From positions 55,249,001 to 55,313,000 of the forward strand of contig CM074855.1 of the NCBI GenBank assembly GCA_037501455.1: 64,000 nt of DNA. The letters are read 5' to 3'. A program made the translations under genes and the position numbers. Each line of letters begins with the position of its first letter. The first letter of the stretch is position 1. Shown here in pieces: positions 1 to 10,357 of the stretch. The notes under the pieces are model-generated. The model did not search any database, was not told the origin of the DNA, and worked only from the letters and a program-made list of their open reading frames with translations. Source of the DNA: Lantana camara. Taxonomy: Eukaryota; Streptophyta; Magnoliopsida; Lamiales; Verbenaceae.

Positions 1-240
1 GAAGTATGATTATCCGATAAAAAGGTGTTCATCGGATATTTCGAAACAACGAGTGTCATCGCTTCGAAAGTATTAATTCGTAAAATTGGGATATGTATAT
101 GCATAGTAAGGAGAAATAACTTAAAAACATTTCGTAAAGATGAAATCTCTACATATATTGTTAAAAACACTTGTAATTACGAGAAAGTGATTAAATATTT
201 CGGGAAAACACAAGTTCAAATTTGATCCCAACTTAATGTT

Positions 241-257
241 ACAATGTAAAGTATCAG
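241..257. other. 47-bp deletion junction in a satellite monomer
   Basis: In this monomer ACAATGTA is joined directly to AAGTATCAGTTCG. Every other monomer has 47 further bases between these points. The deletion shortens this unit to 410 bp. It is the largest internal indel I see in the satellite. Confidence 0.9.
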
Positions 258-1359
258 TTCGTAAAATTGAAGTACTGAAAACAGAAATTGAAGTATTGTT
301 GCATTTAACATAGAGTTTGAATATTCGAAAATAAGGTGTTCCAACAAAATTCGATTATTGGAGCATTAAATTGAGATTTAGTGCAACCTAGGTGTCTATT
401 CGTAAAGTGCGAAGTATGATTATCCGATAACAAGGTGTTCATCGGATATTTCGAAACAACGAGTGTCATCGCTTCGAAAGTACTAATTCGTAAAATTGGG
501 ATATGTATATGCATAGTAAGGAGAAATAACTTAAAAACATTTCATAAAGATGAAATCTGTACATTTATTGTTAGAAACACTTGTAATTACGAGAAACTGA
601 TTAAATATTTAGGGAAAACACAAGTTCAAATTTGATCCCAACTTAATATTACAATGTATTAAATCATAAATCGAATAATGGAGAACGAGAGGGTTATTAT
701 TTCTGAAGTATCAGTACGTAAAATTGAAGTACTGAAAACAGAAATTGAAGTATTATTGCATTTAACATAGAGTTTGAATATTCGAAAACAAGGTGTTCCA
801 ACACAATACGATTACTGGAGCATTAAATTGAGATTCAGTGAAACCTAGGTGTCTATTCGGAAAGGGCGAAGTATGATTATCAAATAACACGGTGTTCATC
901 GGATATTTCGAAACAACGAGTGTCATCGCTTCGAAAGTATTAATTCGTAAAATTGGGATATGTATATGCATAGTAAAGAGAAATAACTTAAAAACATTTC
1001 ATAAAGATGAAATCTCTACATATATTGTTAGAAACACTTGTAATTACGGGAAAGTAATTAAATATTTCGGGAAAACACAAGTTCAAATTTGATCCCAACT
1101 TAATATTACAATGTATTAAATCATAAATCGAATAACGAAGAACGAGAGCGTCATTATTTCTGAAGTATCAGTTCGTAAAATTGAAGTACTGAAAACAGAA
1201 ATTGAAGTATTGTTGCATTTAACATAGAGTTTGAATATTCGAAAACAAGGTGTTCCAACACAATACGATTATTGGTGCATTAAATTGAGATTCAGTGAAA
1301 CCTAGGTGTCTATTCGGAAAGGGCAAAGTATGATTATCCGATAACAAGGTGTTCATCGG

Positions 1360-4300
1360 ATATTTCGAAACAACGAGTGTCATCGCTTCGAAAGTATTAA
1401 TTCGTAAAATTGGGATATGTATATGCATAGTAAGGAGAAATAACTTAAAAACATTTCATAAAAATGAAATCTCTACATATATTGTTAGAAACACTTGTTA
1501 TTACGAGAAAGTGATTAAATATTTCGGGAAAACACAAGTTCAAATTTGATCCCAACTTAATATTACAATGTATTAAATCATAAATCGAATAACGAAGAAC
1601 GAGAGCGTCATTATTTCTGAAGTATCAGTTCGTCAAATTGAAGTACTGAAAACAGAAATTGAAGTATTGTTGCATTTAACATAGAGTTTGAATATTCGAA
1701 AATAAGGTGTTCCAACAAAATTCAATTATTGGAGCATTAAATTGAGATTTAGTGAAACTTAGGTGTCTATTCGTAAAGGGCGAAGTATTATTATCCGATA
1801 ACAAGGTGTTCATTGGATATTTCGAAACAACGAGTGTCATCGCTTCGAAAGTATTAATTCGTAAAATTGGGATATGTATATGCATAGTAAGGAGAAATAA
1901 CTTAAAAACATTTCATAAAGATGAAATCTCTACATATATTGTTAGAAACACTTGTAATTACGAGACAGTGATTAAATATTTCGGGAAAACACAAGTTCAA
2001 ATTTGATCCCAACTTAATGTTACAATGTATGAAATCATAAATCAAATAACGAAGAACGAGAGCGTCATTATTTCTGAAGTATCAGTTCGTAAAATTGAAG
2101 TACTGAAAACAGAGATTGAAGTATTGTTGCATTTAACATAGAGTATGAATATTCGAAAATAAGGTGTTCCAACACAATACGATTATTGGAGCATTAAATT
2201 GAGATTTAGTCAAACCTAGGTGTCTATTCTTAAAGGGCAAGTATGATTATCCGATAACAAGGTGTTTATCGGATATTTCGAAACAACGAGTGTCATTGCT
2301 TCAAAAGTATTAATTCGTAAAATTGGGATATGTATATGCATAGTAAGGAGAAATAACTTAAAAACATTTCATAAAGATGAAATCTCTACATATATTGTTA
2401 GAAACACTTGTAATTACGAGAAAGTGATTAAATATTTCTGGAAAACAGAAGTTCAAATTTTCCCAACTTAATATTACAATGTATTAAATCATAAATCGAA
2501 TAATGAAGAACGAGAGGGTCATTATTTCTGAAGTATCAGTTCGTAAAATTGAAGTACTGAAAACAGAAATTGAAGTATTGTTGCATTTAACATAGAGTTT
2601 GAATATTCGAAAATAAGGTGTTCCAACAAAATTTGATTATTGGAGCATTAAATTGAGATTTAGTGAAACCTAGGTGTCTATTCGTAAAGTGCGAAGTATG
2701 ATTATCCGATAACAAGGTGTTCATCGGATATTTCGAAACAACGAGTGTCATTGGTTCAAAAGTATTAATTCGTAAAATTGGGATATGTATATGCATAGTA
2801 AGGAGAAATAACTTAAAAACATTTCATAAAGATGATATCTGTACATATATTGCTAGAAACACTTGTAATTACGAGAAAGTGATTAAATATTTAGGGAAAA
2901 CACAAGATCAAATTTGATCCCAACTTAATGTTACAATGTATTAAATCATAAATCGAATAACGAAGAACGAGAGCGTCATTATTTGTGAAGTATCAGTTCG
3001 TAAAATTGAAGTACTGAAAACAGAAATTGAAGTATTGTTGCATTTAACATAGAGTTTGAATATTCGAAAATAAGGTGTTCCAACAAAATTCGATTATTGG
3101 AGCATTAAATTGAGATTTAGTGAAACCTAGGTGTCTATTCGTAAAGTGCGAAGTATGATTATCCGATAACAAGGTGTTCATCGGATATTTCGAAACAACG
3201 AGTGTCATTGCTTCAAAAGTATTAATTCGTAAAATTGGGATATGTATATGCATAGTAAGGAGAAATAACTTAAAAACATTTCATAAAGATGAAATCTGTA
3301 CATTTATTGTTAGAAACACTTGTAATTACGAGAAACTGATTAAATATTTAGGGAAAACACAAGTTTAAATTTGATCCCAACTTAATATGACAATGTATTA
3401 AATCATAAATCGAATAACGAAGAACGAGAGCGTCATTATTTCTGAAGTATCAGTTCGTAAAATTGAAGTACTGAAAATAGAAATTGAAGTATTGTTGCAT
3501 TTAACATAGAGTTTGAATATTCGAAAACAAGGTGTTCCAACACAATTCGATTATTGGAGCATTAAATTGAGATTCAGTGAAACCTAGGTGTCTATTCGGA
3601 AAGGGCGAAGTATGATTATCAAATAACACGGTGTTCATCAGATATTTCGAAACAACGAGTGTCATCGCTTCGAAAGTATTAATTCGTAAAATTGGGATAT
3701 GTATATGCATAGTAAGGAGAAATAACTTAAAAACATTTCATAAAGATGAAATCTCTACATATATTGTTAGAAACACTTGTAATTACGAGAAAGTAATTAA
3801 ATATTTCGGGAAAACACAAGTTCAAATTTGATCCCAACTTAATATTACAATGTATTAAATCATAAATCGAATAACGAAGAACGAGAGCGTCATTATTTCT
3901 GAAGTATCGGTTCGTAAAATTGAAGTACTGAAAACAGAAATTGAAGTATTGTTGCATTTAACATAGAGTTTGAATATTCGAAAACAAGGTGTTCCAACAC
4001 AATACGATTATTGGAGCATTAAATTGAGATTCAGTGAAACCTAGGTGTCTATTCGGAAAGGGCAAAGTATGATTATCCGATAACAAGGTGTTCATCGGAT
4101 ATTTCGAAACAACGAGTGTCATCGCTTCGAAAGTATTAATTCGTAAAATTGGGATATGTATATGCATAGTAAGGAGAAATAACTTAAAAACATTTCATAA
4201 AGATGAAATCTCTACATATATTGTTAGAAACACTTGTAATTACGAGAAAGTAATTAAATATTTCGGGAAAACACAAGTTCAAATTTGATCCCAACTTAAT

Positions 4301-7300
4301 ATTACAATGTATTAAATCATAAATCGAATAACGAAGAACGAGAGCGTCATTATTTCTGAAGTATCAATTCGTAAAATTGAAGTACTGAAAACAGAAATTG
4401 AAGTATTGTTGCATTTAACATAGAGTTTGAATATTCGAAAATAAGGTGTTCCAACAAAATTCAATTATTGGAGCATTAAATTGAGATTTAGTGAAACTTA
4501 GGTGTCTATTCGTAAAGGGCGAAGTATTATTATCCGATAACAAGGTGTTCATTGGATATTTCGAAACAACGAGTGTCATCGCTTCGAAAGTATTAATTCG
4601 TAAAATTGGGATATGTATATGCATAGTAAGGAGAAATAACTTAAAAACATTTCATAAAGATGAAATCTCTACATATATTGTTAGAAACACTTGTTATTAC
4701 GAGAAAGTGATTAAATATTTCGGGAAAACACAAGTTCAAATTTGATCCCAACTTAATATTACAATGTATTAAATCATAAATCGAATAACGAAGAACGAGA
4801 GCGTCATTATTTCTGAAGTATCAGTTCGTCAAATTGAAGTACTGAAAACAGAAATTGAAGTATTGTTGCATTTAACATAGAGTTTGAATATTCGAAAATA
4901 AGGTGTTCCAACAAAATTCAATTATTGGAGCATTAAATTGAGATTTAGTGAAACTTAGGTGTCTATTCGTAAAGGGCGAAGTATTATTATCCGATAACAA
5001 GGTGTTCATTGGATATTTCGAAACAACGAGTGTCATCGCTTCGAAAGTATTAATTCGTAAAATTGGGATATGTATATGCATAGTAAGGAGAAATAACTTA
5101 AAAACATTTCATAAAGATGAAATCTCTACATATATTGTTAGAAACACTTGTAATTACGAGAAAGTGATTAAATATTTCGGGAAAACACAAGTTCAAATTT
5201 GATCCCAACTTAATGTTACAATGTATGAAATCATAAATCAAATAACGAAGAACGAGAGCGTCATTATTTCTGAAGTATCAGTTCGTAAAATTGAAGTACT
5301 GAAAACAGAGATTGAAGTATTGTTGCATTTAACATAGAGTATGAATATTCGAAAATAAGGTGTTCCAACACAATACGATTATTGGAGCATTAAATTGAGA
5401 TTTAGTCAAACCTAGGTGTCTATTCTTAAAGGGCAAGTATGATTATCCGATAACAAGGTGTTCATCGGATATTTCGAAACAACGAGTGTCATTGCTTCAA
5501 AAGTATTAATTCGTAAAATTGGGATATGTATATGCATAGTAAGGAGAAATAACTTAAAAACATTTCATAAAGATGAAATCTCTACATATATTGTTAGAAA
5601 CACTTGTAATTACGAGAAAGTGATTAAATATTTCTGGAAAACAGAAGTTCAAATTTTCCCAACTTAATATTACAATGTATTAAATCATAAATCGAATAAT
5701 GAAGAACGAGAGGGTCATTATTTCTGAAGTATCAGTTCGTAAAATTGAAGTACTGAAAACAGAAATTGAAGTATTGTTGCATTTAACATAGAGTTTGAAT
5801 ATTCGAAAATAAGGTGTTCCAACAAAATTTGATTATTGGAGCATTAAATTGAGATTTTGTGAAACCTAGGTGTCTATTCGTAAAGTGCGAAGTATGATTA
5901 TCCGATAACAAGGTGTTCATCGGATATTTCGAAACAACGAGTGTCATTGGTTCAAAAGTATTAATTCGTAAAATTGGGATATGTATATGCATAGTAAGGA
6001 GAAATAACTTAAAAACATTTCATAAAGATGATATCTGTACATATATTGCTAGAAACACTTGTAATTACGAGAAAGTGATTAAATATTTAGGGAAAACACA
6101 AGATCAAATTTGATCCCAACTTAATGTTACAATGTATTAAATCATAAATCGAATAACGAAGAACGAGAGCGTCATTATTTGTGAAGTATCAGTTCGTAAA
6201 ATTGAAGTACTGAAAACAGAAATTGAAGTATTGTTGCATTTAACATAGAGTTTGAATATTCGAAAATAAGGTGTTCCAACAAAATTCGATTATTGGAGCA
6301 TTAAATTGAGATTTAGTGAAACCTAGGTGTCTATTCGTAAAGTGCGAAGTATGATTATCCGATAACAAGGTGTTCATCGGATATTTCGAAACAACGAGTG
6401 TCATTGCTTCAAAAGTATTAATTCGTAAAATTGGGATATGTATATGCATAGTAAGGAGAAATAACTTAAAAACATTTCATAAAGATGAAATCTGTACATT
6501 TATTGTTAGAAACACTTGTAATTACGAGAAACTGATTAAATATTTAGGGAAAACACAAGTTTAAATTTGATCCCAACTTAATATGACAATGTATTAAATC
6601 ATAAATCGAATAACGAAGAACGAGAGCGTCATTATTTCTGAAGTATCAGTTCGTAAAATTGAAGTACTGAAAATAGAAATTGAAGTATTGTTGCATTTAA
6701 CATAGAGTTTGAATATTCGAAAACAAGGTGTTCCAACACAATTCGATTATTGGAGCATTAAATTGAGATTCAGTGAAACCTAGGTGTCTATTCGGAAAGG
6801 GCGAAGTATGATTATCAAATAACACGGTGTTCATCAGATATTTCGAAACAACGAGTGTCATCGCTTCGAAAGTATTAATTCGTAAAATTGGGATATGTAT
6901 ATGCATAGTAAGGAGAAATAACTTAAAAACATTTCATAAAGATGAAATCTCTACATATATTGTTAGAAACACTTGTAATTACGAGAAAGTAATTAAATAT
7001 TTCGGGAAAACACAAGTTCAAATTTGATCCCAACTTAATATTACAATGTATTAAATCATAAATCGAATAACGAAGAACGAGAGCGTCATTATTTCTGAAG
7101 TATCGGTTCGTAAAATTGAAGTACTGAAAACAGAAATTGAAGTATTGTTGCATTTAACATAGAGTTTGAATATTCGAAAACAAGGTGTTCCAACACAATA
7201 CGATTATTGGAGCATTAAATTGAGATTCAGTGAAACCTAGGTGTCTATTCGGAAAGGGCAAAGTATGATTATCCGATAACAAGGTGTTCATCGGATATTT

Positions 7301-7550
7301 CGAAACAACGAGTGTCATCGCTTCGAAAGTATTAATTCGTAAAATTGGGATATGTATATGCATAGTAAGGAGAAATAACTTAAAAACATTTCATAAAGAT
7401 GAAATCTCTACATATATTGTTAGAAACACTTGTAATTACGAGAAAGTAATTAAATATTTCGGGAAAACACAAGTTCAAATTTGATCCCAACTTAATATTA
7501 CAATGTATTAAATCATAAATCGAATAACGAAGAACGAGAGCGTCATTATT
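1360..7550. repeat. Seven-monomer higher-order repeat, 3196 bp, two copies
   Basis: From about 1360 to 4555 the series of monomer variants is repeated from about 4556 to 7550 with an offset of exactly 3196 bp (seven monomers, one of them 454 bp). Diagnostic variants recur at this offset: TTCGTCAAATTG at 1630/4826, the short monomer near 2.2/5.4 kb, and the CAAATAACACGGTG variant near 3.63/6.82 kb. I noticed only a handful of differences between the copies by eye (for example near 1455, 1965, 2265 and 2655), far fewer than between neighbouring monomers. The second copy is cut by E1. The start is approximate. Confidence 0.88.
7546..7550. repeat. Left target-site duplication of E1 (TTATT)
   Basis: TTATT directly precedes the LTR start TGTGACACC and is repeated at 17504-17508 after the LTR end GCGTCACA. 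Removing E1 and one copy restores the normal satellite reading CATTATTTCTGAAG. A 5-bp duplication is usual for Ty3/gypsy integrases. Confidence 0.95.
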
Positions 7551-8409
7551 TGTGACACCCCGACTTTCAGACCGTACAGGTATGACGTATGTGCGCATTT
7601 AAAATTATTAATTACGCATTTTATATTTATTCTAATTGTTTATTTGAATTATTTAATTTTAATTCTTATATGAATTATTTGAATGAATGTGCATGTGAAT
7701 TATTCGTTTTAATTTGAGTGGACCTTATTTGAGCCTGTATTTGTTGAACCGAACCAACTTGAACCGGGAACCTTGAACCGAACCCGTGAACCGAACCGGT
7801 TCAGCCTTAAAGGCTGAACCATTTCTCTCCTCCCTCATTCCTCACGTTATTTCAGCTCAAGCCAAGCAACAAGAGAGCAAACCCCAAGCTTTGATCATCC
7901 AACTTCACAAGCCAATAACTCTCTCGTTTCTTCGTCTTTTCTCGAGCTTAGGTAGGTTTCGGAATCCCCTCGTCATGCTCTACGTTTCCATGGTTTAATT
8001 ACTGAGTTTGGTATGAGTTTGCTTTGCCTTTGCTCCCCTACGTGAATAGTAAGGGTTTTGCTATAATGGTGGTTTCTTGCTCTTTGCTTGAGATGATTGA
8101 TTCCTAGCTTCTTGTATGAGTTGTATAGGTTATATATGTTGCATTTATTGCATTCTATCTTTGGTTGGTTGAGTATCTTTGAATGATCATGACTTTTGCT
8201 TGGATTTTTCGTTTCATTGATCATGGTTTTTAATTCCATTTTCTTGAGCTATTTGAGTGACAACATGTTAAGTATGATTTATTTGAATTGTGTGTGTATT
8301 TTGAGAAGTGGTGGCAATTTATAGGGTTGGTTTTTGGCCATTTTTGGCACTTTTTCGAGCTTCCCCTGTTTTCTGTGTTAAATTCTGTTCCAGCTTTTCG
8401 AACCAGGCC

Positions 8410-8529
8410 GGAACGGCCGTTCCCGCCCCAGTTTTAAACTGGGAACGACCGTTCCCAGGCCATACTGTTCATGACCGAGAGTGGGAACGACCGTTCCCAG
8501 TTGTACTGGGAACGGGAACGGCCGTTCCC
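8410..8529. repeat. Four GGGAACG-CGTTCCC palindromes in the E1 LTR
   Basis: Four near-identical inverted repeats lie in 120 bp: 8410-8423 (GGAACGGCCGTTCC), 8439-8458 (arms CTGGGAACG/CGTTCCCAG around AC), 8482-8499, and 8514-8529 (GGGAACGGCCGTTCCC, a perfect 16-bp palindrome). The same cluster lies in the 3' LTR at an offset of 7311. The local GC content is far above that of the surrounding LTR. They may be dimeric protein-binding sites or RNA stems; the sequence does not decide. Confidence 0.85.
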
Positions 8530-8557
8530 ATTGCCGGAAACCCTTCTTTTGAAAAAA

Positions 8558-8648
8558 AAATCCATGGGGGTGGATTTGAGGCAGTAGCTTCTGAAAAATC
8601 CATGGGGGTGGATTTTCCCCTTTGGAAAAATCCATGGGGGTGGATTTT
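8558..8648. repeat. 32-bp tandem repeat of AAAATCCA-TGGGGG-TGGATTTT hairpins, 5' LTR
   Basis: Three units with complementary arms AAAATCCA/TGGATTTT and a TGGGGG loop lie at 8558-8577, 8595-8616 and 8627-8648; the first has a shorter stem. The last two are spaced 32 bp apart. The 3' LTR has four units, which explains its extra 32 bp. Confidence 0.88.
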
Positions 8649-8875
8649 CCCCTTTGAAGAACTTAAAACCTAGAAACTGCTACTACTTCTCTTTGCTTTA
8701 ATTATGCATTTTTATGACTTTAATTGCTTCTCTTTTGCATGATTAATTGTTATAACCATGCAATTATATGACTTGATTGTGATATTTTGTTGTGAACATG
8801 ATCCATGCATTTTGCCGGGCGTCTTCTTTGGTAAATTATTGAGTCTAAGTCTCGGGTCTTGTCTTCTTTTGTTTC

Positions 8876-8960
8876 AGAGCCTCTTCCGGAAGTTCATGAG
8901 CCCGAGGTTTAAGTGTTCGTTCGCCCGTTTTGCCTTCCTTCTACTTTTGCAAAGGTGAGG
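8876..8960 (+). promoter_or_regulatory. Possible splice-site pair in the E1 LTR
   Basis: A pyrimidine-rich tract ending GTTTCAG (AG at 8876-8877) resembles a 3' splice site. AAAG|GTGAGG (GT at 8955-8956) resembles a 5' splice site. The string GGTGAGGTT also occurs in the LTRs of E2 (28586) and E3 (60762), so it is retained between LTR families. Whether this region is transcribed is unknown, so function is inference only. Confidence 0.3.
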
Positions 8961-9702
8961 TTAGGATCCTTTATATTAGATAAGCGACCTAAGACCTATT
9001 ACGTGTTGTTTCTTACCCTGTATGCGAATATATACCTTATATATATATATATTAAGTACGAGTGCTTAAGCTATGTTATGATGTTGTGAAATAAGCTTTA
9101 CGTTTTCGAAATTGGTATAAGTATTGGCATAAGTAAGCTATGTTTTGAAATTCGTTATTCGTATATGGTATGTTTGAGCGAGTTGTACCCTGAAAGATGG
9201 GAAGTTGGTTTGATTTGGTTTGTTGGGCCCGGAGACGTGGGTAAGGGAGACCCGGGACGACCACGGGGTCGCCGGTTATGACCCCTGTGCACGCTCTCAT
9301 TTGAGATATTCACGTACGACCTAAGGAGGTTGGGAAGGCGTGGTATCTTGAGCCCTCGGTGGATAACCGGGGAAGGCATATCGTGGGTTAGCTGCCCCGT
9401 ATGTGTTTGGTAATGTAGGTGTTAGGGTTTGATTCCCGATACACCATGGATGTGGGGTGGATGTGATTTGAATTCGATTTTATGTTATGTTTGATGGAGT
9501 AAGGGATAGTCCGTTCTCGCCGGACTTATGTTTATGTCATGTTTGATAGATTATGGATCGAGATAGGTTTTCCTTTATATTATATGCTATCTTTGGAAAA
9601 TGATTTGGTATGTAAAACCCTAGCCTCGATTCATGTCTATCACCTTTGTAATATGCTCTGCTCTATATGTATTTAAGTGTGGGTGTGCGTTTAGCCCCTC
9701 AC

Positions 9703-9721
9703 TCAGTCGAGTTTTGACTGA
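9703..9721 (+). promoter_or_regulatory. TCAGTC...GACTGA hairpin in the E1 LTR
   Basis: Arms TCAGTC (9703-9708) and GACTGA (9716-9721) flank a 7-nt loop and are preceded by CCCCTCAC. The same hairpin, with an extra changed base pair, is at 29262-29280 in E2 and 61463-61481 in E3. The position, upstream of a conserved GCTAGGCGGG, is the same in all three LTRs. Confidence 0.65.
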
Positions 9722-9759
9722 CCCCTCTCTTTTCCCACCTTCAGTGCAGGTTGTTTCGA

Positions 9760-10040
9760 GCTAGGCGGGGAAGTGCGAGTCTTGGTCTTGTACTTGTGTG
9801 TCTAGGTCGAGTTGCATTCATACTTCTTGCATTTTGGATACTCTTATTATGTATTTGATGTTAGGATTATATTTTGCTGAATTATGGGCTTTTGATGTTT
9901 ATACTCGATCTTTTGGGCCGTGAGGCCATTGTAAATGATGTAAATGTTAGTTATAGAGCTCTTTCCGATCCTTATGTTGTTGCTTCCGCATTTACATGTT
10001 TGTTTTTGCGCGCTCTGTCCGAGTTTTAGCCCCGCCTAGC
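9760..10040 (+). promoter_or_regulatory. Long-range inverted repeat GCTAGGCGGGG / CCCCGCCTAGC in the E1 LTR
   Basis: The arms at 9760-9770 and 10030-10040 are perfect reverse complements over 11 bp, separated by about 260 nt. Equivalent 10-bp arms occur in E2 (29314-29323 with 29574-29583) and E3 (61513-61522 with 61760-61769). TTGCTTCCGC lies inside the enclosed segment at about 9978; E2 has the same string and E3 has it with one change. A closed RNA domain in the 3' part of the LTR is a reasonable inference. Confidence 0.65.
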
Positions 10041-10169
10041 CTAAGGAGTGTGTGTAGGTTCCGTTCGCTTAGACTTGGACTCATGTAGGGAAACCCATTT
10101 CATATGTGGGTTCGGGTTTAGGTGCGGGGGATGTGGTGGCCCACCGCTCCGGGCGTCACATCCTTAAAG

Positions 10170-10181
10170 TGGTATCAGAGC
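10170..10181 (+). other. E1 primer-binding site (initiator-Met tRNA)
   Basis: TGGTATCAGAGC, nine bases after the LTR end, matches the complement of the 3' end of plant initiator methionine tRNA. This is the usual primer for minus-strand synthesis in plant LTR retrotransposons. Confidence 0.93.
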
Positions 10182-10357
10182 TCTCGGTTGCAAAACCGGA
10201 GCTCTAGAGTCGAGTCGGGTGAGTCTAGGTCGTTCGGCTTAGGACACCGTGGTTATATGCATTTATGTGATTATTTGGTTATCTTCTTGTTAATCGTGTA
10301 CATGAACATGTATTAACCCTCACGCATATGAATTGGAATCTTTTCCTTTGCAGAAAT
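10182..10357 (+). other. E1 untranslated leader
   Basis: Non-coding sequence between the primer site and the gag start. It ends in TTTTCCTTTGCAG (AG at 10352-10353), a good-looking plant 3' splice site only five bases before the chosen ATG. An upstream in-frame ATG lies at 10328, but the segment it would add has no counterpart in the E3 Gag, which also starts MPPRR. Confidence 0.6.

Larger units (their letters stand above)
1..7550. repeat. 457-bp satellite array, block 1
   Basis: Head-to-tail tandem array of an AT-rich monomer, about 16.5 copies. The same landmarks (for example ACAAGGTGTTCATCGG and TTCGTAAAATTGGG) recur every 457 bp. Exceptions are one 410-bp monomer near the start, with a 47-bp deletion, and 454-bp monomers around 2.0-2.5 and 5.2-5.7 kb that lack one base in GGGCGAAG and two in TTTGATCCC. 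Copies differ by scattered substitutions, and variant types recur in order, giving a higher-order repeat. Each monomer has short open frames on both strands that look like by-products of base composition. The block runs off the left window edge and is interrupted at 7550 by E1; block 2 continues the same sequence. Confidence 0.97.
7551..10160 (+). repeat. E1 5' LTR (2610 bp)
   Basis: Begins TGTGACACCCCG and ends GGGCGTCACA, so it has the usual TG...CA ends inside a TGTGAC/GTCACA inverted repeat. It is nearly identical to 14862-17503. The 3' copy has one extra 32-bp unit; differences noticed by eye are near 7784, 8011, 8165, 8833, 8897 and 9996. Inside are palindromes (8410-8529), hairpin repeats (8558-8648), a (TA)n run near 9039-9054, a TCAGTC hairpin and a long-range inverted repeat. 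The boundaries of U3, R and U5 cannot be fixed from sequence alone. Open frames inside are short, repeat-derived and not convincing as genes. Confidence 0.96.

Noticed and set aside
8308..8673. 121-codon frame (141 codons in the 3' LTR) in the E1 LTR
   Set aside because: It is built from the palindrome and 32-bp hairpin repeats, is also open on the opposite strand, and changes length with repeat number.
10170..10181. tRNA gene fragment
   Set aside because: Only about 12 bases match initiator tRNA, on the complement and right after an LTR, so this is a primer-binding site.
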